Positions 11,892 through 23,293 of a stretch of 64,000 nucleotides of DNA are shown one piece after another. This stretch comes from Pyrenophora tritici-repentis (taxonomy: Eukaryota > Ascomycota > Dothideomycetes > Pleosporales > Pleosporaceae), in assembly GCF_003171515.1 (NCBI RefSeq), contig NC_089396.1, positions 2,170,001 to 2,234,000 of the forward strand, in the 5' to 3' direction. Positions within the stretch are counted from its first letter, which is position 1. Every line of letters starts with the position of its first letter. The notes beneath the pieces were generated by a model. The model was not told the origin of the DNA. It saw nothing but the letters and a program-made list of their open reading frames with translations, and did no database searches. Both the position numbers and the translations under genes were made by a program.

Positions 11892-12007
11892 TTGGGGGCG
11901 TTCTTCGCTGTGGGGGGTTTGAAGGCATTGGCAAAGGCTTGGTGAAAGCTTAGCTGTTCTTGTGTGTGTTGTCGAGTTTTATGTTGTTGAGGGATTGAGT
12001 TGCAATC

Positions 12008-13986
12008 ATGAAGATGAAGATGTTTGTTGAGAAGACTACCGTTGCGGTGCGAGGAGCGGCGTTTGTTGCGCTTCTTGTTGGTGTTGGCGCGGCGCCTGGG
12101 ATGACGACGATGACGGTGCCTGCGGCCACGGACGTGGGAGCGAATACCGCGGATGTGTATCCTCCTGCTAGTAGTAAGTTTCCAGCTTTTTCCCCATTGT
12201 TGGGAGTAAAAAGAAGGAAAGAAAGAAAAAACAAGCTGACGATGTTTGTGGTGTAGCTGCGGTAAACTCATCACTGTTTCCTCCAGAGTCTGTGGTTGGG
12301 TTCCCTGGACGTAAGTAAACACTTCAAACGTCAATTGAATGTAGTTTACTGATAACATGCGTTCCAGCGACACCCACGGGGGCCGAACCGTTTGCCATCC
12401 AAACCGCACCAGCGTATCCGTATAACGATGGTTCCGCGTCGTCATACCCGCTGATCCTACCCCAGCCACACGGCAGCGGTTCGCAATCTCCAAACTTGGA
12501 CATTGCAAAATACTGGGGAAACCTAAGTCCATGGTACTCTGTCCGCAGCGCAGACTACGGACTCCCAGATGCTAGCCCTTTAATCCCAGATGGCTGCGAG
12601 ATTACGCAGATGCACCTTTTGTATCGCCATGGTGCTAGGTATCCAACCAGTGACGCAGCGCCAGCGAAATTTGCACAAAAGATTGTTAATGCGACGAAAA
12701 CTGATGGACTTGCATTTTCGGGGGAGTTGGAGTGGTTGGCGAATTGGAAGTATAAGCTTGGTGCCGAGTTACTCACGCCATCTGGACGCAGTGAGAACTT
12801 CATGTTGGGCGTGGAGTATAGGCAGTTGTATGGGCATTTGCTTAATAACTTTACTGAGAGTGGGAAGATTCCGGTTTTTAGGACAGAGAGTCAGGATCGT
12901 ATGGTTCATACGGCGGAGAATTTTGCTGCTGGGTTTTTTGGGTATGGTGACACCTTTCTTTGCTCTCTGACTTTCATAATGTTCTCTTACTGTGATTATT
13001 CATATTGCTAACACATCTTACACAGTGTCCCAGAATACATGTCCCAAGTCAACATCGAGCTCCTCGTCGAAACCCTGGGTGTCAACAACTCAGGCGCCCC
13101 CTACGAAATTTGCAACAACTCCAACATCGCCTCCCGCGGCAGCATCGGCAGCAAAGTGGCCTCGGACTTCGCCCACTCTGCCTTCAACGCCACGCTTGCC
13201 CGTCTCCAATCGCAAGTCGAAGGCATAACCCTCACCTCCACCGACGCAATCGCCATGCTACAACTATGTTCGTACGAAACCCACGCCTTAGGCTATTCCC
13301 CCTTCTGCACCCTCTTCTCAGCACAAGACTTCATAAACTACGAATACTACTACGACCTCTCCTTCTACTACAACAACGGCTTCGGCAGCCCCGTGGCCGC
13401 GGCCCAAGGAAAAGGCTTCCTCGATGAATTCATCGCGCGCTTTACGCAGACGTATCCGCAAGCGAATTCGGCGCTGAACGAGACGTTTGATAATTCCAGC
13501 ACGTATTTCCCGCTCGATCAGAGTATTTATGCCGATGCGACGCATGAGGTTGTTGTGCTGGATGTGCTGACGGCGTTTAATCTTACCGCGCTGTTTAAAG
13601 GTGGGCCGTTGAGTGGGAAAGGGAATGAGGGTAAAAGTGCGTTTGTGGCGAGTAAGGTTGTCCCTTTTGCGACGCATTTTACGACACAGGTGATGGAGTG
13701 TAGGGCTATGGTGCCGACGAAGCAGATTAGGTTTATTGTGTAAGTGGTTTCTGCATTACTATGGCTTTTCAATGGGAGTACTAACAAGGGCTGTAGGAAC
13801 GATGCTGTGCTACCGATTGATGGATCATACCCTGGATGCCCTGATGATGCAAATGGGCTTTGCTCATTCGATAACGTGGTAGATATGCTGAAGAAGAGGA
13901 GTGCAGAGATTGATTTCGAGTATGATTGTTTTGCGAATTACACTGCTCAGGCTGGGGTGGATTATAATGGGAGGGCGCCGAGGTAG
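12008..13986 (+). CDS. Secreted histidine acid phosphatase (phytase-like), five exons
   Basis: Model join(12008..12173, 12257..12310, 12368..12941, 13026..13739, 13797..13986), 565 aa, phases consistent. The protein starts with a signal peptide (hydrophobic AAFVALLVGVGAA). The branch-2 histidine phosphatase motif RHGARYPT carries the phospho-accepting His. The second catalytic motif, normally HD, reads DATHEVVVLD, so Glu replaces the usual proton-donor Asp. Many N-glycosylation sequons (NNF, NNS, NAT) and several Cys residues fit an extracellular enzyme that releases phosphate from phosphomonoesters. The promoter has a TATA box and one CACGTG. Substrate (phytate or general phosphomonoesters) cannot be decided from sequence. 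An alternative start at 12014 would leave the signal peptide intact. Confidence 0.88.
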
Positions 13987-14311
13987 TGACGCTGTGTACG
14001 GAGATGAGGAAAAGATGGGGTAGCCGGTAATAGTAATAAATAATATGGTATTGGACTATGCAACCCCTACCTGGGTGACATACAATACTTGACATGCGAG
14101 TGTAAAAAGGCTACTCTATGCGACAGACACACCTATATGGTGCTTGATCACACGTTCAAGTATTTATGTCACTGTAAGCGCCAAATGTAAAGCAGAGAAA
14201 GTACGACATTGATTAAGAATAAAAGAAGCAATTGCGTCAAAATAACACCCATCATCACTAATCAGCCAGCAGCACCACCAAGCCGTTACAACCTAAGCAA
14301 CCCCCATTCCC
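13987..14311. other. Convergent intergenic region
   Basis: Holds the 3' ends of the acid phosphatase and of the minus-strand secreted protein gene. Nothing else recognised. Confidence 0.5.
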
Positions 14312-14881
14312 TCATGAATACATAAAGCACCGATAACTCCTCGCACCCGCAACATCATGCGCATCACCCCACCCATTCTTCCTTAACCTTCCATGCCACC
14401 TCACACTCCCCTGGCAAGAGATCCGATCAAACACCTCACAGTATTCACATTTCCAATTCGCGAACCTGAGCATCTGCGTGTGCAAGGGAATGTTGCGGCA
14501 GAAGTAGCCGGGTGGGCTTGAAGCATAGGTTGGGATGCGTAGGTTGTTGTAGAGCTCGATGTATTCGCCGCATTCCGTGTCGTTCTCGGGGAGGCTATTG
14601 GAGATGGAGGCTAGGGTGGGTATGGGCCAGGGGGGTGAGGTAGCGAAGTCGATGGCGCTCGTGGCGTTTGAAAGTGTAGAGGGTGTGGTTGTGATGATTC
14701 GGGTTGTTGTCGTCGTTGAGAACGTAGTTCTAGTCGTAGAAGATAGGCCGAGGGCAAGGGCGCTGGTTGAGAGAGTGCTATTTGAGAGTAATGTAGGTGT
14801 AGTAGTAGCCGTGGTATTCAGCATGTCTGTGTCTTCCGTAAATCCAGCAAGGATGACGAGAAAGTAAGCGAAGAGATTCAT
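14312..14881 (-). CDS. Predicted secreted Ser/Thr-rich protein with six cysteines
   Basis: Single exon, 189 aa. I do not recognise a named family. The N-terminus MNLFAYFLVILAGF is a plausible short signal peptide. Residues about 20-90 are Thr/Ser-rich with several NxT/S sequons, a likely O-glycosylated stalk. The C-terminal 90 residues contain all six Cys (TECGEY, YFCRN, KCEYCEV, ISCQG, YRCFM), an even number suggesting three disulfides. The layout (secretion signal, mucin-like segment, compact Cys domain) is typical of small secreted proteins of plant-associated fungi; any effector role is inference only. It lies tail-to-tail with the acid phosphatase. Confidence 0.65.
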   Translation of the reverse strand: MNLFAYFLVILAGFTEDTDMLNTTATTTPTLLSNSTLSTSALALGLSSTTRTTFSTTTTTRIITTTPSTLSNATSAIDFATSPPWPIPTLASISNSLPENDTECGEYIELYNNLRIPTYASSPPGYFCRNIPLHTQMLRFANWKCEYCEVFDRISCQGSVRWHGRLRKNGWGDAHDVAGARSYRCFMYS

Positions 14882-15649
14882 GTTGACTTTGTTGCTCGTA
14901 TTGGTGTTTTTGGAAGTGGGCTGGATAGAGGTATCTTGATGGCTTGTGGCAGAAGAATGATGGTGGAGTGGTGGTTGAGAGACAAGAGAGGTTTGTGACG
15001 GATCCTTTGTTTATATGGTAGTGGCGATGCCCGGTTTTTGTTGCCTTTAACGTCGGGCATGTTGGTAGTTGTCGCTTCCATTCTTTCCTTGAGTTTTGAT
15101 GGTGAGAAGCGGTGGGGCTGGGATTGTGTATCGCTGAAGTGGTTTATGGAAGAGAAGGTAAGAGTGAGTGACGCTGCTGCTAGGTTTATACGGGCACCTC
15201 CAAAAGTGTGAAGAGGTGGTGAATATGGGAAAGAGGCAAGAAGATCTGATGGTGCGATAATAATAGGCAGGAACCGACAGCCCATGAGCTTACATCTCGT
15301 GCCTCAAGCCACTCATTTCTCCCATTTGTCACTTCCATCAAACATGAACCAGCAACTCATCTATCGCTTCACATACATATACATTAAACAATCCGCTACC
15401 AGCCAGCTCCGCGCCGTCTATGAAAACCTATGGTATTCCTTTCCATGCTCTCTCATCTCAAGCCTGCCTCCATTGTTCCAACACAACGCAACGCCGTCGC
15501 AATTCCTTGGTCATACAAAGCGACGGTCGTGGATGTAGCCCAAGAAAAGTCATAACGTGGTATCATCGTTTCCCTTTTGACCAGTGTAAACCCCGTCCCA
15601 TACCCAGACAAGCGGGTCTCAGCAAAACATCATGTTCCAATGTTCAAGC
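14882..15649. other. Intergenic, promoter of secreted protein gene
   Basis: Upstream region of the 189-aa secreted protein and 3' flank of VPS54. No other gene recognised. Confidence 0.5.
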
Positions 15650-18600
15650 TTAGGCAGCCTTGCCGTTAGCAGTCTCCGCCATTGCACCGGCTGTGCCGTT
15701 TGTTTTCTCGCTCTTCTCTGCTTCGACTGCTGGTGTAGGTTCAGGCTTTGGCTCTGAGACGGCTTTGCTGACGACCAGGCCGATGAGGTGAGATCCGACG
15801 TTTCCAGCGCCGTCGATGGGTCCGAGTTTTGCGTCAAAGAGCTTGGCTTCACGAAGTAATCTACTCGGATGTTAGGATAAATGCTTTGTTCCAAACACTG
15901 CACGACATACCGAGCTTTCCCGCCGGGGGTTTTGACCGCTGCTTCTCTGATCACCTTGCCAACTTGGTCTCTGTAGCTCTCGAATACGGGACCCATGATC
16001 ATCCTGACCTGGATATCGCTAAGGTACTTGTTAATGACCTTGTGCATGGTCACAGTATCCTTGGTCAGACTCTCCATGCTGGGGCTGACGTCCTTGTTAA
16101 TCTCAGCGTCGTTGTCCCATTCCACCTTCTTGAGGCTGCGCATATGTACTGTCGCTCTCCCAGACAGGATATCAGTCAACTTCTCGTGGATCTGGTTCTG
16201 CTGGTCATGAAGCAGCCGTTTCACATTGTCGAATTCGCTGAGTGAAGACTTGTTCGCTGCAGAGGCGGCGCGTCGGCGGAAACATTCGCGGATATATGGT
16301 AAGATGGCGATGATTAGGGACAAAGTTTGTGAGGCGATGGCGAGGTGTTTGGTGTTGATATTCTTTAGACCAGCGGAGTGCATGGCGCCGGCGCCAAGGA
16401 TCAACTGGCAAAGCCGGGAGTTGAAGAGTTTGATGTATTCACAAAGTGAGGTAGAAACTTCCGAAGTCATGCTCGGCATGGAAGAAACCAAAATTTCGAA
16501 GCGTTCGATACCACGAAGGACGGTTGTTGAAGACTGTGATATCGTATACTTTTCCTCGTCTACAATGGCAGGCACAGTCGTTTTGCCCTTTTCCTTTGGT
16601 TTTTCTTCCACGTTGCCGTTTGTTAGTGCTAATGTACCGTTTGTAGTTGGCTCCTCGATTTTCCGGAGGACATCACCAGTCTCTGCCCAGCTTGGTGGAT
16701 CGCTCTCCATGCCCCTCAACAAACGTGCCAAGACTTCGGTGTCGTCTGCGTCAAAGTCCTTGGGCTCCCACCTGTCTGCATCCATTGCTTTTGCAAGCTC
16801 TTGCTTCTCGAAATCCCCAAATTTGCTCACAAAGTCGTTGATGTGGGTGTTGACAACAGCCTTCAAGGCCGCACCAGAACGGCCTGAGACTGCCTCACAT
16901 TCGTCGGCAAACAGCCTGCACATGTTGAAGTATCGTAGGAAACGATCCAATGGGAGGTTAGTTGTAGCTTCGGAACGCACTTTCAGAAGCTTCGTGATTT
17001 GCGTCTGGGCCGCGTCTACAGCCTGGCCCAAAAGGCTTGACATGTCGAGAGCTTGCATGAGCTCCATTTGTAGATCGCTCGCACTCGGGGGTGGTGGGCC
17101 GTTAGTGATGTATTCATCCATAGTGTTCCCGTACGGACTTCTTAGAGGGGACCGCAGCCCACCTGCAGATGGAGGTGTGGCAACGCCGCTCGTTACATCA
17201 AGCAGCACCTTGACCAATATACTAAGTCGCCGCAGGGCTTCGCCAATGTTGGTGAATATGTTTGCGAAGAAGGCTTCAGCGTCTGCAGGGTCCATCGCAC
17301 GCAGATTCCTTGCCAGGATTGAGTTCTTGTCCGCCTGGCTCGATCCGCGACCACCTCTTGTAGACACAGAAGCCATGGACCCAGTGTCATCATCCGATGA
17401 ACTTGGCAAGTGTTTGCGAATGAGAAGTTTCATCTCTCTGACTATCGATTCCCTAAAGGTTGTGCTCGCTTGATTCGTGAATTGCGCCCCGCTCAGACCG
17501 TACAAGCTAGCTCGGAGGTCTGCACGCAGCTTTTCATCTGTCGTCATGTAGGCGGGCAAAGCTATTTGAACCTTCTGGCTGTTTCCACGTGCCTTTTGCG
17601 AAGCGGCAACCCATCGTTCCAGTGTGTCATGAGTCGGAACTCGCTTGACGTGCTCACGCAAATCAGTGAGTAGGGTGTCGACGAAATGGGCTTCAAATCC
17701 TCTTCCTACGCGGAACTTTAGTTCAGTAACGGCGTCGAAAACGCCGTCGAGTGCTCTCAGATGGCGCAAATCGATCAATTGTAGGGGCAGGCGTGACTCT
17801 AGCCAAGCAGTAGCTTGCGCGTCTCTGGTATCCAGCGCCCCAGTTATGAGTCTTTCTATCATTTCTATCCGAGTCATGGCACTCTCCAGGTTGCCATCGA
17901 CGACTGCCTGGTCACAGCGCGACAATCCAAAAAGCACAGCTTGTAGCTGGTCGACCGAGTCGGCCAGTCTTCTCAGGTTTTCTCTCCGTCTCTTCATCTC
18001 GACAACCTTCAAGCCTCCTATGGCCATTTGCTCGTCAAGCTTCTTCAGGTCTTCCCTGAGGCCTTTTATTCGCGCCACCGAGTCGGCTGCTTCGGTCTGG
18101 AGGTCGCGCAGCGAGCCAAGCGCAGCAAAGAACGATGACGATGCCGTAGATATAGCAGATATCAGATGCACCTCAACCGTGTCCATATACCATGATAGTT
18201 TCTCCTGCAGTATCGCATTCGTCGCCAGCGCTTTCCTTCCCGGCTGTTGTGGAGCGTCCAGCGAAGCATTCGCGCCATAATCATCGGTACTTGAGTTCCG
18301 TACCGGTCTGACCACCTCGGATCGTTCGCTCACGACGTCAAAGGTTCGGGGGTTTTCGAGGTGGAAGTTTTCGTCAAAGTAAATATTGGGTATCGTAGAA
18401 AGGGGGGTAATTGTGGGAACGGTACGTTTCGATCCGCTCGTTCGGCGCTTCAGCCTCGGGCTGCAATGGGGAGAAAAGGACCTTCCGCCAAGATTCGGGG
18501 TGCCGGCCGGTGAGCCTGTGTGTAAGCTGCGCTCGAGAGACTCTGAGCGGTACTCCTTTCTCGAAGTTTGCCTTGGTGACGAGCTCCTATGTAGAGTGCG

Positions 18601-19180
18601 CTCCAGGGATTCTGAGCGATCTTGCTTCTTTGACCCTCTCCTTACTGGCTGCGTTGATTCGGCCTCAGCCTCAGCCTTTGCACGTTGGAATGCCTCGTAC
18701 AGATTGCCGACTTGCGAGAGGTATGGATTGAAGGCGGAGGGTTCGATGTGGGGTACATTCGTCAGAGTGACAGGAGGGATATCTTTGGTGGATGGTGGTC
18801 GATGTCCAGACGTGGCCGTAGCAGTTGTATGCGGAACCATGCCAGTCCGCATAATGGGCGGCGTGAGCAACGTAGAGATAGCTTGAGCCAGGGTTAGCCG
18901 TCCTTCAATAGATGACGTTTTATTCTATTGTTTGCCCACCATTGTTGCTCTGCTCTCTCACCGCGCCCATGCTACTCTTGAAGCCACTATCAAGTGAACC
19001 ACCGACCGAGTGGATTGAAGAGGCCGTAGAGCCACGTCGCGGTTTGTAGCGCCCACCCGTAGACGTTGACCGGCCTGCCCATTCGTGCTGCGGGGGAAAC
19101 TGGAATCCGCCCTGGGGCGGATTTGGCGATAGAAACTCAAAACTCTCACTCGACCGCCGTGGGGAATTGGTCGTCGACAT
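15650..19180 (-). CDS. VPS54: Vps54 subunit of the GARP tethering complex, three exons
   Basis: Model complement(15650..15860, 15911..18881, 18940..19180), 1140 aa. GARP (Vps51-54) tethers endosome-derived vesicles at the trans-Golgi network. The diagnostic N-terminal motif YFDENFHLENPRTF is near residue 249, followed by a long helical coiled-coil region; the C-terminal Vps54-like domain fills the last third. Two introns decide the ends. The 58-nt first intron joins an 80-codon Ser/Pro-rich N-terminus. The 50-nt last intron (GTATGT, branch CTAAC, TAG) replaces a frameshifted tail by a sequence starting LLREAKLF and containing GPIDGAGNVG, which looks like the true C-terminus. Without these introns the frame reads into nonsense at both ends. 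TLG1, 6.5 kb away, encodes a SNARE of the same pathway; Vps51 of this complex binds Tlg1 in yeast. Confidence 0.88.
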
Positions 19181-19946
19181 GATGGCGGCGCAGGTCGGGG
19201 GTGCTCAATGGGCGGCGGCATGGATGAGCAGCTCGGGGATAATTTATCGCATATTCGGTGCGAGATTGGACCTTGGTTTGCTGATTATCGCCCAGAAAAT
19301 GACAAGGACAAAAGGCGCAAAGACCAACGTCGTGGGCGGCCCAGGTACAACGCGCTCGGTGGTGAGTGTGCATGGACCCGCGGCTTCTGGAAGCTTGACA
19401 AGGGCCGGCCCATGCAGCCGAAACACGAGTCTCAGTCTCATAACGACCTCACACGCATTATGTAAGCATTACACAACTGACTCAGGTGGGGCTCCAGTAC
19501 GATAAGGCAGGGAGAGAAGATGTACCAATGAAATTATAGGACCTAGAGGGTTTGATAGAGATAAAAAATGATGACTTTGGCCTAGGCACCGATACCGCGT
19601 CTGATACATCGCAGCTAATGTCAGAATTGAGCATGTAGGCTATCCATTACAATACAGTCCCCTTAGGGAAAAAGGATAGCCCAATAGAAGTAGTAGGCTA
19701 TCCATTTCCTGCCCTCTTTCGTCCTTGTCAATCAGAGCTGCTTGGATAGTATGAAGAATGACGTTTCATGTTTGCGACGTCGACAGAAAGTCAACGAATA
19801 GTTACAACAAGCGAGAGCTTGTTAGTTATCAGAGATGAAGAAACGGTCGATCCATCAAGATCACGCCAGGAGCTTAATGAAATAAACACAGTCGTCATAT
19901 GATTCTTCTAAGAACGCAATATACAAGATGCCAACAACACACCTCA
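19181..19946. other. Intergenic, VPS54 promoter
   Basis: Upstream of VPS54 and downstream of the S41 peptidase gene. Includes a small repeat cluster at 19635-19706. No gene recognised. Confidence 0.5.
19635..19706. repeat. Short direct and inverted repeats of GGCTATCC
   Basis: GTAGGCTATCCATT occurs at 19635-19648 and again at 19693-19706, with the inverted core GGATAGCC at 19674-19681 between them. It could form a small hairpin or be a remnant of a miniature element. Confidence 0.55.
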
Positions 19947-22283
19947 CTACCACACTAAACTAACCGCCACAACCGCACAAACAACAGTCCACACCCACCC
20001 TGCCCTCAACCCCACAGCCGCATCCTCCTCATCCTCCTTCCCACCCCCATCACTCTCACTCCCCGGATTCGCCTCCCCCCTCCCCGTCTGCTGCTCCCTC
20101 CCTGTCATACTCCCCCTCACAACGGCACCCTCATCCAACCCGCCATCCTTTCCCCACGCTACCCCCGCGACCCTCTCCCAAAGCTTCGTAACATTGAAGA
20201 AATCGCCTGGCTGATACCAAATCCTCGCACTAGCGGTATCATTAAGAAATTGCGTCGGCACACCCGCGCCCTCCATGCCCTTGCGGATGTTATCCTGGAA
20301 GTTCACGCTCGCTTCCAGCGACGCAATGGGTGCGGGGAAAGGGAGTACGTCTCGCCAGGTCAAGGCCTGACCGACCGAGTCGGCGAAAGCGAGGGTTATG
20401 TAGGTGGATAAGGCGTGCATGTAGAGGTCCTGGAGGACTAGTGTTCCCTTTGTTCCGCCGACTGCGACCATGGGGCCGAGTTGGGGGCGGCCACCTACGG
20501 CGAGTGTGCGGACGTTTGATTGCTGCGTCATGAGTTCCGTGAAGATGGAGCATGTGGAAGCGCAGATGCCGTCGGTGAGCAGAATGATATCTTCAGCGCG
20601 GAACGGATCCTGGGTAAAGTTGCTGCGCTCGTTGTAGCCTGTGATTGTGATGCCGACGCCTAGTTGAGGGTCGCTCGTGATTAAGGGGTCTGAGAGGTTG
20701 AATTTCAGGAGCGAGGTGAAGTTGTCGTTTTTGAAGCGTTTGGGTGGGTACATTGCTTTCCAGTCCTTGAAGGGTTCGAGCGAGGCGGAGAGGTAGGCGT
20801 CGTTGCTGAAGACGCTGGTGAAGAGGATGCCGTTGGTTAGGCTGAGGGTTTCAAAGCTGGATATGTTTTCGCCGAAGATTTCGCTGGCGCGGTGGCCGCG
20901 GTAGCGGGATTGTGTTTGCGGGACTTGGGAGGGGAAGAATTGGCGGTAGGCGTCGTAGCCCGATAAGATTTTCCCGCCGCCGTTGGTGCGGACATCGATG
21001 ATGTGTTTTTCTACGCCGCGAGCTTGGGCTTGGGATATGTATTCTTGGATTACGCGCTGGAACTCTCGGGCAGCGGATACGTCTTCTGTGAGGAATGTTT
21101 GGATGACTAGCACGCCAATCTTGCCAACGCTTGTGTCGATGAAGTAGCCGGCCAAAGGTACCTTGTCTGCTGAATGTGCAACAACGGGGTCGGGATATAA
21201 GACCGGTACGGCACCATAATCATGTCCAAGTGCGCCGTGGAGCTCATAATCGCGCGGGTTTTCGAGGTTGAGTGGTGGAGCATTGACATCCCTCCTCTTC
21301 ACTCCAAGGGAGCTGGTGGTACTGGAATTGGCAAGGACGTATGTCTCGTAGAAAGTCTCAGGACTGTTAATGCTACTCCAGATATCTGGCCGCAAAACAA
21401 TGGCGCCGTTCCTGTACGTATTGGTCGTCCCGTTCTCATATGTGACGTTTGTATTCGCGCCAGGATAGAATCTTGGACTAGTAAAGTATCCAAAGTTCTC
21501 TGCTGGCTGCATGAAGAACATGGCATTAAAGCGGGTATCTGGGTCGTGGTATGCGCTCAACTTGGCCTCCTCATTCAGGAACTCAACAACATCTCTTCCA
21601 TCAACCTTGGTAACAGGCGAGGGCTCGTAAGAAGTAGTGCCGTTGAAGTCTTGCATCGCCCAGATCCGAGGTATCTCGCTGCCGTCTTTGGATGCGGAAA
21701 TCAACGCAAAATCACTGCTTCTTCGCCACAAGAAAGCTGCTGCATATACCATGCCATTCCAAGCCAGATGCCCATCATGCGCTTTGACAAGCAAGGCCGC
21801 AATGTCTGCTTCAAAGTCATACTCGTTTGTGTACGTTGGGCTCTCGACCTTCACCCTGATATCTTCCAGACCGGCCATGATGTCCACAGGTTCGTTTGGC
21901 CATCCCTTGGGCGGGTCCTTGAGATAGCTCAGCGTGGATTGGAATTGAACCATCTTCTTGATTTCATCAAGGGTAGTTGATGCATCTTCCGAGTTGAATG
22001 GTAGAGACTTTAAGCATGCGTATGCGAGTTCGGCCTCCACGGCTGGGTACTTGTCTGTTGAATCCACGACGTAGGCAGCGATATTTCCACATGCTTCGCT
22101 GGTTTTTATCGGTCCTGATACTGCAGCAATAGTGCTGGGTTTGATGTCGGTATCGTCTGCTGTTGGTGTCGGTGCTGGTGTTGGCTCCAGATTGAGTGAT
22201 GGTATTGGAGTTTCGCTAGCCGCCGAGTTTGTCTGTGCCGTAACAACTCCTAGGAGCGCTGAAAACACTACAGAGGTCTTCAT
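19947..22283 (-). CDS. Secreted S41-family (tail-specific protease-like) peptidase, possibly GPI-anchored
   Basis: Single exon, 778 aa from the ATG at 22283, chosen because MKTSVVFSALLGVVTAQ is a standard signal peptide; an ATG seven codons upstream would place charged residues before it. Residues about 330-620 resemble the C-terminal-processing peptidase fold: a strand-rich VLVIQTF block, NGGG, and DGICASTCSIFTEL, where the Ser near residue 576 is the likely nucleophile. The sequence ends with an acidic, Gly-rich spacer followed by a hydrophobic tail (WVWTVVCAVVAVSLVW), suggesting a GPI-attachment signal. Several NxT/S sequons support secretion. It resembles fungal extracellular CPAF-like S41 proteins; the substrate is unknown. 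The active-site Lys or His was not identified with certainty. Confidence 0.78.
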   Translation of the reverse strand: MKTSVVFSALLGVVTAQTNSAASETPIPSLNLEPTPAPTPTADDTDIKPSTIAAVSGPIKTSEACGNIAAYVVDSTDKYPAVEAELAYACLKSLPFNSEDASTTLDEIKKMVQFQSTLSYLKDPPKGWPNEPVDIMAGLEDIRVKVESPTYTNEYDFEADIAALLVKAHDGHLAWNGMVYAAAFLWRRSSDFALISASKDGSEIPRIWAMQDFNGTTSYEPSPVTKVDGRDVVEFLNEEAKLSAYHDPDTRFNAMFFMQPAENFGYFTSPRFYPGANTNVTYENGTTNTYRNGAIVLRPDIWSSINSPETFYETYVLANSSTTSSLGVKRRDVNAPPLNLENPRDYELHGALGHDYGAVPVLYPDPVVAHSADKVPLAGYFIDTSVGKIGVLVIQTFLTEDVSAAREFQRVIQEYISQAQARGVEKHIIDVRTNGGGKILSGYDAYRQFFPSQVPQTQSRYRGHRASEIFGENISSFETLSLTNGILFTSVFSNDAYLSASLEPFKDWKAMYPPKRFKNDNFTSLLKFNLSDPLITSDPQLGVGITITGYNERSNFTQDPFRAEDIILLTDGICASTCSIFTELMTQQSNVRTLAVGGRPQLGPMVAVGGTKGTLVLQDLYMHALSTYITLAFADSVGQALTWRDVLPFPAPIASLEASVNFQDNIRKGMEGAGVPTQFLNDTASARIWYQPGDFFNVTKLWERVAGVAWGKDGGLDEGAVVRGSMTGREQQTGRGEANPGSESDGGGKEDEEDAAVGLRAGWVWTVVCAVVAVSLVW

Positions 22284-23293
22284 CGTGATGTTCGGGTGTG
22301 TCAAATTCTCTTCTGGTTCCCATATCCCGCTGCACCACCGCCATCTTTAAACCAACGCCCCTCTGCACAGCCATCACAGCCATCGCATCCTTTAGGACCC
22401 TCCTTCCCCCCACCCCATAGGCGCTGCCGCCTAAAAGGCATCTCGCCTTTATTTAGAGGCTTGGCATCTTGGGACCTGGCGCACCACTGTGTGCACCCGG
22501 GTGATGAATTAGTTGACATCCTAGTATACAAAGATCGTTTTAGGCGCCAGATATGCCTATTAGGAATAGAACACCAGTATTTACCCACACTGTCGCTGTC
22601 AAGTACGTATCTCATGTCGCCCAGGTGTGCGAATGAGATTGAGGAAGCTGGGGTAGAAAGTGTAAGTGTAGATCTTCCCCTATTTAGGCTAACTTCGCGA
22701 CGCCACTACGGTTAAGCGGCGTGGGTGGGGGGAAGGAAGCGGCTGAAAGACATGAATCGCGTGGTGTGCCTAATGGCATCACTATTGCATTCGATTCAGG
22801 AAACCAAGTATCTCGTCTGAAACTTCGCATGTGCATGGATGCTTTTTACAGAGTTCCGTCATTGCAAGTTTGACCGTTCCTAAGTTTTTGTTCTGCGCAA
22901 ACGTCGGCACTTAGTTAGCGTTATATTTCCTTGATTGTACTTACAGTATGTACCTAATAGCCTTGCCAAGCCTTGCAGACGCATAAAACGGCACCGTCAA
23001 AGAAATTAGCTGGACGCCTCAGTAGTAGGCCTTTGTGTTCAGCCTTTGTTTTTCAGCACCGTTATCCAGCTGCGGCTGCACGCCGAACGTGTATTGTGGG
23101 GTTAAAGTGCCGAGTTTTGCGTTGTTATTAGCGCGAGCTGCGATAGATAGATAACCTAGTGACGTATGCTACATGTCTTTGTACTTGTTGAGCTTATACA
23201 TTAAGTTTCTACTACCACCACACACCGCAGATGCTCCGAGATCTACATTTGCAATGCGCAAGATGGTACCTAACGTCGTGCATAGCTGGTTGC
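22284..23293. other. Intergenic, S41 peptidase promoter
   Basis: About 1 kb with no recognisable coding sequence or repeat, upstream of the S41 gene and downstream of the methyltransferase gene. Confidence 0.5.

Larger units (their letters stand above)
10741..12007. other. Intergenic, acid phosphatase promoter
   Basis: Contains the kinase 3' flank, a T/CT-rich tract near 11229-11251, a CACGTG site at 11587-11592 and a TATAAA box at 11886-11891. No coding region recognised. Confidence 0.5.

Noticed and set aside
16226..17473. 415-codon open frame on the plus strand
   Set aside because: It is exactly antisense to VPS54, has no recognisable domain, and arises from codon bias of the real gene.
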